A stretch of 64,000 nucleotides of DNA. Origin: Gemmatimonadaceae bacterium (GTDB taxonomy: Bacteria; Gemmatimonadota; Gemmatimonadetes; Gemmatimonadales; Gemmatimonadaceae). The notes under the pieces were generated by a model. That model was not told where the DNA came from. It saw only the letters and a program-made list of their open reading frames with translations, and ran no database searches. Each line of letters starts with the position of its first letter. Within the stretch, counting starts at the first letter, position 1. Below, one piece after another: positions 42,644 to 52,416 of this stretch. The stretch is from the NCBI GenBank assembly GCA_020851035.1, contig JADZDM010000021.1, positions 372,001 through 436,000 of the forward strand. The letters are read 5' to 3'. The translations under genes were made by a program, and so were the position numbers.

Positions 42644-44320
42644 CTACTGCCGACAGGGGGCGTTCGGGTCCGTCTTTGGCTTGTCGAGCCGTGGCCGATC
42701 CGCCCGCGTCGCCAGTGAAATCGCGGCATCCTTCACGAACGTCGCCACACGCGCCAGCGCATCGTAGTCGATGTACTGTGCCTCGTCGGTGACCTGGTGG
42801 TAGTCCATGTGCTCGCCCCGTGAGAACACCGCCGCCGGGATGCCGTAGCGCGCATACGAGTAGTGATCAGCGCGGCAGTAGTACTGGAGCGGATGGTTCG
42901 GTGCGTCGAACGTCATGTTGAACACGAACGGCTGCGGTTGTTTCGCATTGGCGGCCGCCAGCACGTCGCCGAACTCGGTGCTCAGCCGTCGCAGCCCGAT
43001 CGCCTCCAGGTACGTCGGGCCGGCATCCGGGAGGTCGTGCACACTGCCGCGGCCGATCATGTCCATGTCGATCTCGCCGATGATCGAGTCGCGGGCGACG
43101 GTCGGATGGTCCGTGAACCACCGCGAGCCGAGCAGTCCGAACTCCTCGGCGGTGTGCGAGACGAACAGGATCGAGCGGCGCAGGCGCGGTCCATGGCTCA
43201 GCAACTCGGCGATCTCCAGCAGGGCGACGGTGCCGGTGCCGTCATCGTCAGCGCCGTTGCGGATCGAGTCGGGGCGTGCGGTGGGACGGATGGCGCGCAG
43301 CGAGTCGAGGATCTGCTTCACGCGCCGCGCCTCCTCCGGCGTGGCATCGCGCGCCGGCGAATCGGCACCCATCGGTCGCACCACCGCGTTGAACGCGCGC
43401 AGTGAGTCGTGGTCGACGGGATTGTGGTCGAATCCGACGTGATCGTTGTGCGACGTGAGTGACACGAACTGCCCGTTGACGCCCGGGTCGGAGCCCGGCA
43501 GCACCGCGACCACGTTGCGCGCGGTGAACTCCAGCGGAAACACACCCACGCGCATGGCGCCGCGCAGCGTGCGGCCCAGGGTGCCCGGTGTGGCCTCATC
43601 CAGCGCACGACCAAGCAGCCTGGCGGCGAAGGCGTTCGTCACCAGCGCCATCGTGGGCACGTCACGCCAGGTCGTATCGAGCACCAGGTTGCCGGTGAGA
43701 TACGCGGCGGCGGACGATGCGCCAGCCGCGTCCAGTTCCGACACGAAGATCGTCGCCGCGCCCGCGAATCGCGGGGCGAGTCGCACGGCGTTGAGGTCGG
43801 TGCGGCGCGTGGCCACCGTGCGCTGGGACACCGGGATCACGCTGAAGAGCAGTGCCTTGCCCTGAGCCGTTGCCGCATCGATCCAGGTGGACGGATCCGA
43901 GGCAAGGCCGGCGTAGACCACCTGGCGCCCATCGATGTCGCGGCTGCGCGCGTTGCCCGGTGATGGCGCATAGTCGGTGCCCAGCTTCGCCGCGTAGCCG
44001 TCCACCCGGATCGTGTCACGCCGGTCGGCGGTGCGTCGCCAGAACGGCACCACCTGGAACCAGCCGCCATCGTCGCCGGCGGGTCGTAGACCGAGGCGCG
44101 CGAACTCCGAGGCGATGTAGGCCGTGGCCTTGTAGTTGCCGGCGTCACCGGGGGCGCGGCCCATCATCGAGTCGTGCGCGATGGCGAAGAGGCGGGTGCG
44201 GAGGTCGGCCGCGCTCAGCGCCGACGATGTCGCGAGCCCCGCCCCAGCGTCGTTGCGCGCCACCAGCGACGGCGTGCATGCAGCAAGCAGGACGAACGGA
44301 ACGAGTCGCCGAATGTGCAT
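42644..44320 (-). CDS. M28-family zinc metallopeptidase lipoprotein
   Basis: A 558-aa exopeptidase. MHIRRLVPFVLLAAC is a lipoprotein signal. The catalytic part carries M28 features: SLTSHNDHVGFD, NGADDDGTGTVALLEIAELL, the catalytic pair in SHTAEEFGLLGSRWF, IGEIDMDMIGRG and YYCRADHYSYARYGIPA. An inserted PA-like domain lies between about residues 130 and 260. It removes N-terminal residues from peptides in the periplasm or outside. It follows the M1 gene with only 1 nt between stop and start, so the two peptidases form an operon. Confidence 0.93.
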   Translation of the reverse strand: MHIRRLVPFVLLAACTPSLVARNDAGAGLATSSALSAADLRTRLFAIAHDSMMGRAPGDAGNYKATAYIASEFARLGLRPAGDDGGWFQVVPFWRRTADRRDTIRVDGYAAKLGTDYAPSPGNARSRDIDGRQVVYAGLASDPSTWIDAATAQGKALLFSVIPVSQRTVATRRTDLNAVRLAPRFAGAATIFVSELDAAGASSAAAYLTGNLVLDTTWRDVPTMALVTNAFAARLLGRALDEATPGTLGRTLRGAMRVGVFPLEFTARNVVAVLPGSDPGVNGQFVSLTSHNDHVGFDHNPVDHDSLRAFNAVVRPMGADSPARDATPEEARRVKQILDSLRAIRPTARPDSIRNGADDDGTGTVALLEIAELLSHGPRLRRSILFVSHTAEEFGLLGSRWFTDHPTVARDSIIGEIDMDMIGRGSVHDLPDAGPTYLEAIGLRRLSTEFGDVLAAANAKQPQPFVFNMTFDAPNHPLQYYCRADHYSYARYGIPAAVFSRGEHMDYHQVTDEAQYIDYDALARVATFVKDAAISLATRADRPRLDKPKTDPNAPCRQ

Positions 44321-44321
44321 G

Positions 44322-45959
44322 TCAGCGTGGGTCGAGGGACAGGGCCGCAAGCAGGCGGACCCTTGGGTCGAGCTCCAGCGAGCGTGGTGCGCTGCCGGCA
44401 GCAAACCTGAACTCGGCAGAGCGAGCCGACAGGTCGGCGCGCTCGATGCGCGTCGATCCATCCGCCATCGTGATGCCGACTTCGATCGGCAGCGCGTACT
44501 CGGCACCTGCCTGTGCCTGATGGAGCGTCAGCACGACTTGTTTCGCGCCGGCATCCCAGCGCCAGCGTCCGGTCACCGCTGGCACATCACCGCGCCGCAG
44601 CCACTGCTCGAAGAACGCGCCCAGGTCGCGGCCTGAGGCACGCTCCATCGCGGCGCGGAAGTCGGCGGTGGTGGCGTTGCGGTCGCGATGCCGTGCGTAG
44701 TAGTCGCGAATGCCCGCCCAGAAGCGATCGTCACCGATCTCGCTGCGCAGCATGTGCAGCGCCCAGCTTCCCTTCTGGTAGGTGATCGCGCTGGTGACCT
44801 GCGCCATGTCCGTCAGGTCGCGGTGGATCACCGGCCTGTCCGGCGTCTTCGCATCGACCTCGATCACCGTCTTCCGCGATGCGTGCAGTCCAGCCACGAA
44901 CTCGTCATGCCCGTACGCGTGCTCGATGAACAGCAGCGTGAAGTAGGTCGCGAAGCCTTCGCTGAGCCAGACGTCGTTCCAGTCACGCTCGGTGACGGCA
45001 TCGCCGAACCACTGGTGCGCGATCTCGTGGATCACCACGTTGCGCCACCGCACCGGGCGCGTGCCGGCCACGCTGCCGGCGCTGTAGAAGATGGCCGACG
45101 CTGCCTCCATGCCACCGCTGACGGAGTTCGACTGCACGTTCGCCAGCTTCTCGTACGAGAACGGGCCGACGTACTCGCTGTAGAACGCCAGCGCATCACG
45201 CGTGGGGACGGCGAAGTCGTGGAAACCGGCGTCGCGCTGCTTCGCGAACACCCACGTCTCGATCGGGATGCCGGCGTAGTCGTCCACCTGCTGCACCGCG
45301 AACGCTGCCACGCCAAGCGCGTAGAGCCAGGGCGAGATCGGCACCGACTCGCGCCAGACGGTGCGTCGCAGGCCGGCCGTGGTGTCGGTCGTCTCCATGC
45401 GCCGGCCGTTCGAGATCACCTGGTAGTGCGACGGTGCCAGCACCGACATCTCCATCGTCGCCTTGTCGGCGACGTGGTCGATGAGCGGGATCCAGTGGTG
45501 GCCCTTGTCCGGCCAGTTGTCGGAGAAGAAGGCGCGATCGCCAAGGGGCGTCGGCCTGATGTACAGCCCGTCGGCGGGGAGGCCAGCGTAGCGGAGGCGC
45601 ACCTCGATCACCTCGTCGCTGGCCAGGCTGCGCCCGAGCGTGATCGTGACGCGGTCGCCGGCGTGCTGGAAGTCGGCTGGTGCGCCCGCGACCGTGACGG
45701 CGCTCACCCGCATGCCCTTGCCTTGCCGCGCCGGCGTGATCGACGCGAGGTCGAACCAGACGCTGGCCAGGCCGGCGCCCACCGCGCGGACCCGGATGGT
45801 GGCGTCGCCGTGGATGCGGTCGGTGCTGTCAGCCAGCGTCAGCACGAAGCGGTAGTGCTCCACGTCGATCGGCTGGCGCGGGTACGGGTCGGCGCGCAGG
45901 GGCAGCGCGCAGAGGGACAAGCCCGCGAGCAGGCACCGAACGGCAATCCGCAGCGTCAT
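44322..45959 (-). CDS. M1-family aminopeptidase, secreted
   Basis: A 545-aa gluzincin. A signal peptide (MTLRIAVRCLLAGLSLCALPLRA) is followed by the N-terminal beta-saddle, the substrate-binding motif SGGMEAAS (GAMEN variant), the zinc site HEIAHQWFGDAVTERDWNDVWLSEGFATYF with the third ligand Glu in the second part, and a C-terminal beta domain. It lacks the long ERAP-type helical domain. Together with the adjacent M28 enzyme it should degrade extracellular peptides to amino acids. Start at 45959 chosen at the signal peptide. Confidence 0.94.
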   Translation of the reverse strand: MTLRIAVRCLLAGLSLCALPLRADPYPRQPIDVEHYRFVLTLADSTDRIHGDATIRVRAVGAGLASVWFDLASITPARQGKGMRVSAVTVAGAPADFQHAGDRVTITLGRSLASDEVIEVRLRYAGLPADGLYIRPTPLGDRAFFSDNWPDKGHHWIPLIDHVADKATMEMSVLAPSHYQVISNGRRMETTDTTAGLRRTVWRESVPISPWLYALGVAAFAVQQVDDYAGIPIETWVFAKQRDAGFHDFAVPTRDALAFYSEYVGPFSYEKLANVQSNSVSGGMEAASAIFYSAGSVAGTRPVRWRNVVIHEIAHQWFGDAVTERDWNDVWLSEGFATYFTLLFIEHAYGHDEFVAGLHASRKTVIEVDAKTPDRPVIHRDLTDMAQVTSAITYQKGSWALHMLRSEIGDDRFWAGIRDYYARHRDRNATTADFRAAMERASGRDLGAFFEQWLRRGDVPAVTGRWRWDAGAKQVVLTLHQAQAGAEYALPIEVGITMADGSTRIERADLSARSAEFRFAAGSAPRSLELDPRVRLLAALSLDPR

Positions 45960-46141
45960 GGTCGTCACGAACCGGGGTGGAGGAACGGCACCGGCGCCGG
46001 TGCATCGCCAGAGTCTAGCGCGGCGCACGCCCGGTCGTCAGGCGAATCGAGTATGCGTCCGCCGCGGCGACCATGGCCATTTTCGCGCGTGGCCAATCCC
46101 AACGATGCGGACTCGATGGCTCCCGCAGAGGGCCCGGCAAG

Positions 46142-46252
46142 CGACTCAGAGTCCGAGGGACCCGCGTGACTCAGACCCCTTTTCCCACGGCAAACGACTC
46201 AGAGTCCGAGGGACCCGCGTGACTCAGACCCCTTTTCGCGCAGACCCCTTTT
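46142..46252. repeat. GACTCAGAGTC family, copies 3a and 3b (53-bp tandem)
   Basis: A 42-bp block is repeated exactly at 46142-46183 and 46195-46236. It begins CGACTCAGAGTC and ends GACTCAGACCCCTTTT. The 11-nt spacer CCCACGGCAAA resembles the sequence before the first block. A third partial unit, CAGACCCCTTTT, is at 46241-46252. The family core GACTCAGAGTC and the flank (CGCTTGCCGGGCCCTCTGCG on the minus strand) match copies 1 and 2. The gap 45960-46322 holds no gene. Confidence 0.85.
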
Positions 46253-46322
46253 CGCGCCACCGAAAGCCGACAAGCGGGCGGCGACGGGACGGGACGGGCG
46301 CCCATCGCCACGCGGCTTGCAC

Positions 46323-47366
46323 CTACTGCACCACGCCCGTCACCCACGCCGCCCGCAGCACTCTGCCGCACCGCACCGACGCAGCGGTACCCCCCGCGGA
46401 GTCTGCACGCACGACCATGCCATACATGTCAGCGCGCGCCGTGATCCACGGATAGAAGCCGCGCGCTCCCGGGTTGCTGTATGCCCCGTCCCCGGTGACG
46501 GGATCATTCTCCACCCAGTGACCAACCGAGTACGACCAGCGCGAACCGGGCGTGACGGGTAGCGGCGTTGCCGTTGGCACCGCGCTTGCACAGGTCGCGG
46601 GATCGGTGCAGGTCAGGTTGGTGCCCAGCAACGCGCCGAAACGCAGCTCACCGGCAAGCACCTTGCGCAGAAAACTCGCATAGCCGGTCGGGCTGATCGC
46701 GATGTCCTCGGGGATGCGCTGCCCGGCGACCGACAGCGCCGTCCCGACACCGAGTGCGGAACGCATTGCGATCTCGAGCGCCACGTTGTCCTTCGCGGCA
46801 AAGTCCATCCCGGGAGCCGGCTGGCTCGCATGCTGCTGCAGGTGCGACCCACCGTACCCGAACCGTCCGACGGCGGCGGCGTCCCGCACGGCGTTGCCAC
46901 CCGCTGCCGCGCAGCTGCCGATGGTGGTACTCGCGCGACAGGCGTCGGAGGCGCTCACGAAGCCACTGCGCATGGTGAGGAACTCGACATCCTGCGGCGT
47001 CAGCACGTATCCGCGGCGTGACGCAACAAAGGCCGAATAGAGCCACTCACCCGCCGATCCAACCGGCAGCACGACGGTCCGGCTCGCGGTCGCCCCCGAC
47101 GGCCCGTCCACCGAGCCACCGGTGATCAGGCCGCTCCGGTCACCGATCTCCCAATAGAACGGCCGCGCCGCAGCGCAGACTCCATCGCTGCGGTTGGCCG
47201 TGGCAAAGACCGCGGCCATGCCGGCGGGGTTGCTGGTCCGCGGCGGCACGGTGATCGGTCCGCTGGGGGACTCCGAACCACCGCCACCGAAGCCACAGGC
47301 CGTGCCGAGGAGGACGCCCAGCCCGAGCGACAGCAGCACCGCTGCGGACTGCGCCTTCGTGGTCAT
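46323..47366 (-). CDS. Lipoprotein with class C beta-lactamase-like fold, altered SxxK
   Basis: A 347-aa protein with lipobox GTAC and a strong AGGAGG 7 nt before its ATG at 47366. The order of segments follows serine beta-lactamase/esterase proteins: VLPVGSAGEWLYSAFVASRRGYVLT, EFLTMRSGF, FGYGGSHLQQHASQ, FLRKVLAGEL, WSYSVGHWVEND and NPGARGFYPWITARADMYGMV. The SxxK motif expected at residues 104-107 reads SAGE, so Glu replaces the general-base Lys. Four or more Cys suggest disulfides. It is probably an inactive or altered relative; the assignment is by pattern and should be treated with caution. Confidence 0.6.
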   Translation of the reverse strand: MTTKAQSAAVLLSLGLGVLLGTACGFGGGGSESPSGPITVPPRTSNPAGMAAVFATANRSDGVCAAARPFYWEIGDRSGLITGGSVDGPSGATASRTVVLPVGSAGEWLYSAFVASRRGYVLTPQDVEFLTMRSGFVSASDACRASTTIGSCAAAGGNAVRDAAAVGRFGYGGSHLQQHASQPAPGMDFAAKDNVALEIAMRSALGVGTALSVAGQRIPEDIAISPTGYASFLRKVLAGELRFGALLGTNLTCTDPATCASAVPTATPLPVTPGSRWSYSVGHWVENDPVTGDGAYSNPGARGFYPWITARADMYGMVVRADSAGGTAASVRCGRVLRAAWVTGVVQ

Positions 47367-47458
47367 GGACGGCCCTCCTGGGATGTGCACGCCGGCCCGC
47401 CTTGGAGCTACGTCGACACCAACATCAAGTCAACACCGCAGCGCCCGGCTGGTTCACG

Positions 47459-48367
47459 TCACGCCACCTCGTGCCCGCTCGCGGCCATCCAGATCTCGGT
47501 CCAGTCCTGCGCATCGAGCGTGACCCCCAGCGCCGCCACCGCCTCCTGCATCGCCTCGATGCGCCGCGAACCGGCGACGGGAATCGGCCGGCTCGGATGC
47601 CGCAGCAGCCACGCGAACGCCATCGTGGCGACACCCACCCCGTGGCGCGCACCCACCGCCGCCAGCGCCACCCGCACGCGGTGCGCCACGCCGCCCTCGT
47701 CCGTCATGAGCCGGCCACCAGCCAGCGGCGACCAGATCATCGGCGACAGCCGCAGCCGCTGCGCCTGGTCCAGCGTGCCATCCGTCAGCGGCGCCAGGTG
47801 CAGCGGATGCAGCTCGACCTGGTTCGTGACCAGCGGCACCCGGCTGGCCAGCAACTCGAACTGCGAGGGCGTGAAGTTGGACACGCCGAACAGCCGCACC
47901 TTGCCCTGCAACTGCAGGTGCGTGAACGCCTCGGCCACGACATCCGCATCCATCAGCACGTCGGGGCGGTGGATCAGCACCAGGTCGAGCTGCTCGGTGC
48001 CCAGCATCCGCAGTGAATGCTCCACGCTGCCCACGATGTGTGCGAACGACGTGTCGTAGTGCTTGATCCGGTGCGCCGGCCGCGCCGGCAGGGTGAGGCA
48101 GATGCCGCACTTGGTCACCAGCTGCATGCGCTGCCGGAGCCCCGGGGCCAGCGCCAGCGCCTCGCCGAAGAGCTGCTCGACGGCGTACCCGCCGTAGATG
48201 TCGGCATGGTCGAACGTCGTGACGCCGAGGTCGAGGCACTGCTCGATCCAGCGGAGGCGCTCCTGCGGGGTCCAGTGCCAGTCGCCCATGCGCCAGGCGC
48301 CGGCGACGATCGGTGACAGGCCAGGCGCGGCGGCGGCGGGGTCAGCGGGGCGGATCATCTGGTGCAT
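47459..48367 (-). CDS. Aldo/keto reductase (YdhF-like)
   Basis: A 302-aa NADPH-dependent TIM-barrel reductase. The catalytic tetrad appears as Asp and Tyr in TTFDHADIYGGY, Lys in LVTKCGI and His in LVLIHRPD; the nucleotide-binding part is WSPLAGGRLM and IPVAGSRRIEAMQEA. GAGGAG lies 8 nt before the ATG at 48367. It is the last gene of a four-gene run with a sugar ABC transporter, so it probably reduces or oxidises the imported sugar. Confidence 0.93.
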   Translation of the reverse strand: MHQMIRPADPAAAAPGLSPIVAGAWRMGDWHWTPQERLRWIEQCLDLGVTTFDHADIYGGYAVEQLFGEALALAPGLRQRMQLVTKCGICLTLPARPAHRIKHYDTSFAHIVGSVEHSLRMLGTEQLDLVLIHRPDVLMDADVVAEAFTHLQLQGKVRLFGVSNFTPSQFELLASRVPLVTNQVELHPLHLAPLTDGTLDQAQRLRLSPMIWSPLAGGRLMTDEGGVAHRVRVALAAVGARHGVGVATMAFAWLLRHPSRPIPVAGSRRIEAMQEAVAALGVTLDAQDWTEIWMAASGHEVA

Positions 48368-48394
48368 GCGGGCACTCCTCGGTCTTGGGTTCGG

Positions 48395-49330
48395 TCACTT
48401 CACGAGGCTGATGGGCACCGGCTGCTCCGCCGGCACGGCCTCACCACGGATGAGCCGCATGGCGGTGATCACGGCCAGTCGTCCCATCTCGCGCGGGTTC
48501 TGCGCGATGGTGGCCGCCATCCGCTTCTCGCGGATCGCCGTGCGGGCATCGTCCTGCGCGTCGAAGCCCACGACGCTGACGGCCCCGCCCTTCCCCGCCG
48601 CGGCGATCGCCTCGAGCGCTCCGAGGGCCATCACGTCGTTGCAGGCGAAGAGTGCGGTGATGTCGGGGTGCGCCTGCAGGATGTTCTGCGTGACGTTGAA
48701 GGCCTGGTCACGCTCCATGTTCGCCGGCTGCGACGCGACGACGGTCATGCCGGGGGCGGCGGCCATCGCCTTCCGGAAGCCGCGCAGCCGCGCATCGGCC
48801 GTCTCGTGCCCGGGCACGCCCTCCAGCACCGCCACCTTCGCGGTCCCGCCGAGGCGCTCGGCCAGGTAGGCACCCGCCATGCGACCACCATCCTCGTTGT
48901 CCGAGCCGATGAAGGTCGCGACGGTGCCTCCGTCCGCGGCCAGGGTGGCCGCATCCACCCGCGTGTCCACCGTGACGACCGGAATCCGTGCCGCGTTCGC
49001 CTTCACGATCGCCGGCACGATCTCCTTCGAGCCGTTCGGCACCAGCATCAGCACCTGCACCTTGCGCTGGATCAGGTTCTCCACGATCTGCATCTGGCGC
49101 TCGACGTCGATCTCGCGATCCGGCGCCTGCACCACCAGGTCCAGCCCGAGGCTGTCGGCCGCGGCCTTCGCCCCCGCCTCCATGTCGATGAAGAACTGGT
49201 TGTTCAGCGTCTTCACGACCAGCGCGACGGTGGGTTTCGCCGCCGGTGCCCCGCGGTTGCACGCAACGGGGAGCAGGCAGGCGCCAGCCAGCAGCGCAAG
49301 GCGACGGAAGGACAGCGCTGCAGGGCGCAT
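48395..49330 (-). CDS. Sugar ABC transporter substrate-binding lipoprotein (RbsB-like)
   Basis: A 311-aa periplasmic-binding protein of the ribose/xylose type. The lipobox LLPVAC anchors it. TVALVVKTLNNQFFIDMEAGAKAAAD, DVERQMQIVENLIQRKVQVLMLVPNGS, FIGSDNEDGGRMAGAYLAERL and ALFACNDVMALGALEAI are the standard core segments. It delivers a monosaccharide to the permease encoded 5 nt upstream. Ligand cannot be inferred from sequence alone. Confidence 0.94.
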   Translation of the reverse strand: MRPAALSFRRLALLAGACLLPVACNRGAPAAKPTVALVVKTLNNQFFIDMEAGAKAAADSLGLDLVVQAPDREIDVERQMQIVENLIQRKVQVLMLVPNGSKEIVPAIVKANAARIPVVTVDTRVDAATLAADGGTVATFIGSDNEDGGRMAGAYLAERLGGTAKVAVLEGVPGHETADARLRGFRKAMAAAPGMTVVASQPANMERDQAFNVTQNILQAHPDITALFACNDVMALGALEAIAAAGKGGAVSVVGFDAQDDARTAIREKRMAATIAQNPREMGRLAVITAMRLIRGEAVPAEQPVPISLVK

Positions 49331-49335
49331 GCGGG

Positions 49336-50310
<975 letters not shown>

Positions 50311-50314
50311 CGCG

Positions 50315-51820
50315 TCACGACCCCACCGCGCACGCCATCACTCGCTCCGCGGTCGCCTCGCTGCGCGTGAACTGTCCCGCGATGCGCCCAGCGCGCATCA
50401 CCAGCACGCGGTCGGCGAGCCCCAGCACCTCGGGCAGGTCGGACGACATCAGCACGATCGCCACGCCGGCACGGGCCAGGTCCTGGATCAGCTGGTAGAT
50501 CTCCTGCTTCGAGCCCACGTCGATGCCGCGGGTGGGCTCGTCGAGGAACAGGATGCGGGCGCCGGTGGCCAGCCACTTCGCCAGCACGATCTTCTGCTGG
50601 TTGCCACCGCTGAGGTGCTGCGCGAGCTGGCGCGTGGACGGGGTCCGGATGCGCAGGTCGCGCACGGCCGTGTCGGCCGCCTGCTGCTCGCGACGCGTGT
50701 GCACCACGCCGAGGCGTGCGAGCCGCGACAGGATGGGCAGCGCCACGTTGTCGCGCACCGACCGTTCGAGCACGAGCCCCTCGCGCTGGCGATCCTCCGT
50801 CACGAAGCCGATCCCCGCCGCGATCGCATCCTGCGGCGACCGGATCTCGCACGGCTGCCCATCCACGAGGATCGTGCCGCGGTCGAACGGCTCGAGTCCG
50901 AACACGGCGCGCGCGATCTCCGTGCGGCCCGCACCGAGCAGGCCGTAGAAGCCCACGATCTCACCTGCCCGCACGCTGAAGGAGACGTCGCTGAGCGCCT
51001 CCCCGCGCGACAGCCCCTCCACGCGCAGCAACGGCCGGCCCGGCGTGTGCGTGCCGGCGGGCACGAGCTCCTCCACGTCGCGGTCAGCCATGAGCCGCAC
51101 GAGCTCGCGGCGGTCGGCGGCCTGCACGTCGCGGGTGGCGACATGGCGCCCGTCGCGCAGCACGGTGATCCGGTCACCGATGGCGAAGATCTCGTCGAGC
51201 CGGTGTGAGATGTAGATGATCGCGGTACCGGTGGCGGTGAGCCCCTCGATGGTCCCGAAGAGGCGCTCCGTCTCACGCTCGGTGAGGGCGGAAGTCGGTT
51301 CGTCCATGATCAGGATCCGCGCGCGCAACGAGAGCGCCCGCGCGATCTCGACCAGCTGCTGCTGCGCGATGCTGAGCGACCCGACCAGCGCGTTCGGGTC
51401 GATGGTCGCGCCAAGCTGTGCCAGCAGCGCAGTGGCCTCACGCACCATCCGCGGCTGGTCCACGACGCCGAACCGCGCCGGGGCCCGCCCGAGGAAGACG
51501 TTCTCGGCCACGGTCATCTGCGGCACCAGCGCCAGCTCCTGGTGGATGATCGCGATCCCGGCATCCCGGGCCGCACGGGGCGACGCGAGGTCCACATCCC
51601 GGCCGAAGACCTCGATGCGACCGGCATCGCGGGCCACGGACCCGCTCAGCACCTTCATCAGCGTGGACTTCCCGGCGCCGTTCTCGCCGAGGAGCACGTG
51701 CACCTCCCCGCAGCGCACCACGAGGTCGACACCCGCCAGCGCCTGCACCCCCGGAAACGCCTTGCGGATCCCGTGCATCTGCAGGGCGACGGTTCCCTCC
51801 GGGTGGGCGGCGGCTGGCAT
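50315..51820 (-). CDS. Sugar ABC transporter ATPase with two nucleotide-binding domains (RbsA/MglA-like)
   Basis: A 501-aa tandem ATPase. The first domain has Walker A GENGAGKST, signature SIAQQQLVEIARAL, Walker B ILIMDEPTSALT and His in ISHRLDE. The second has the degenerate GLLGAGRTE in place of Walker A, signature LSGGNQQKIVLAKWL and Walker B LFLDEPTRGIDVGSK, the usual asymmetry of this family. ATG at 51820 is chosen; a GTG eight codons earlier is the only other in-frame option. First gene of the operon with permease, binding protein and aldo/keto reductase. Confidence 0.95.
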   Translation of the reverse strand: MPAAAHPEGTVALQMHGIRKAFPGVQALAGVDLVVRCGEVHVLLGENGAGKSTLMKVLSGSVARDAGRIEVFGRDVDLASPRAARDAGIAIIHQELALVPQMTVAENVFLGRAPARFGVVDQPRMVREATALLAQLGATIDPNALVGSLSIAQQQLVEIARALSLRARILIMDEPTSALTERETERLFGTIEGLTATGTAIIYISHRLDEIFAIGDRITVLRDGRHVATRDVQAADRRELVRLMADRDVEELVPAGTHTPGRPLLRVEGLSRGEALSDVSFSVRAGEIVGFYGLLGAGRTEIARAVFGLEPFDRGTILVDGQPCEIRSPQDAIAAGIGFVTEDRQREGLVLERSVRDNVALPILSRLARLGVVHTRREQQAADTAVRDLRIRTPSTRQLAQHLSGGNQQKIVLAKWLATGARILFLDEPTRGIDVGSKQEIYQLIQDLARAGVAIVLMSSDLPEVLGLADRVLVMRAGRIAGQFTRSEATAERVMACAVGS

Positions 51821-51853
51821 CCGGCGGAATTTACACGCCGGCACGCCACACGA

Positions 51854-52063
51854 TCAGCGTCGTGGCTGCGCCTTCGCCTTGCGGTGGTAGTAGATGCCTG
51901 CGCCGAGGGAGTACACGCCCAGCACGCCGAGGAGCGTGAGCACGACGACCGTCGCACGGTAGGGATTCCCGCGCGCGAAGTTCAGGGTCTCCGCGACGAA
52001 GCAGAGACACACGAACGCCACCGCGAAGTACGTCTGCGACCTGTTCTTGTAGTCGGGTGCCAT
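51854..52063 (-). CDS. Small membrane protein, two helices (69 aa)
   Basis: MAPDYKNRSQTYFAVAFVCLCFVAETLNF then ATVVVLTLLGVLGVYSLGAGIYYHRKAK: two transmembrane helices separated by a short polar loop and a basic C-terminal tail. Family not recognised. The start at 52063 is set where the coding character begins; an upstream extension of the frame runs through repetitive DNA. It is encoded upstream of the sugar ABC operon with a 33-nt gap and might be cotranscribed with it. Confidence 0.6.
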   Translation of the reverse strand: MAPDYKNRSQTYFAVAFVCLCFVAETLNFARGNPYRATVVVLTLLGVLGVYSLGAGIYYHRKAKAQPRR

Positions 52064-52104
52064 GGCGGGGTCCGGGAGCGGGGCCTGCGGGGCTCGGGTG
52101 GTCA

Positions 52105-52220
52105 GTGCGTGGGGGAAGTGCCTTGTTCCCACGGCGCCGTGGCGTGCGCAGGGGGAAGCGACTCGTTCCCACGGCGTTGCGGCGTGCGCGGGGGAAGTGA
52201 CCTGTTCCCACGGAGCCACG
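52105..52220. repeat. Three tandem units of about 40 bp leading into hairpin copy B
   Basis: Units start at 52105, 52144 and 52184, each of the form GTGCGYnGGGGGAAGYG...GTTCCCACGGCG. The third unit's GTTCCCACGG is also the beginning of the left arm of the inverted repeat at 52204-52357. The gap 52064-52416 contains this array and the hairpin but no gene. Confidence 0.85.
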
Positions 52221-52357
52221 GAGTCCACGGAGCGCACGGAGAAGGACGATGAGGAACCGCACGTGTGGGGCGGTACTCTGCCCACGCGCACGCAGTTCCT
52301 TTCAATCGCTGTGGCAGCCCTCCGTGCGCTCCGTGGGCTCCGTGACTCCGTGGGAAC
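52204..52357. repeat. Long imperfect inverted repeat, 'CCACGGAG' type (copy B)
   Basis: Left arm 52204-52223 pairs with 52338-52357 with one mismatch, and pairing continues inward through CGCACGGAG/CTCCGTGCG. Inner stems AGGAACcGC/GCaGTTCCT and GTGGG/CCCAC repeat the architecture of copy A (8603-8761), including the CACGCAGTTCC core, but the connecting sequence differs. It lies downstream of the aminotransferase gene stop (52417). Confidence 0.85.
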
Positions 52358-52416
52358 CCACCACCCCCACCCCGCCCGACGCCCCGGACCAGAAGGAGAA
52401 CCTCCCCCACGGCACG

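Noticed and set aside
52105-52220. CRISPR-like array of about 40-bp units
   Set aside because: No unique spacers; the units are tandem duplications continuous with the hairpin arm.
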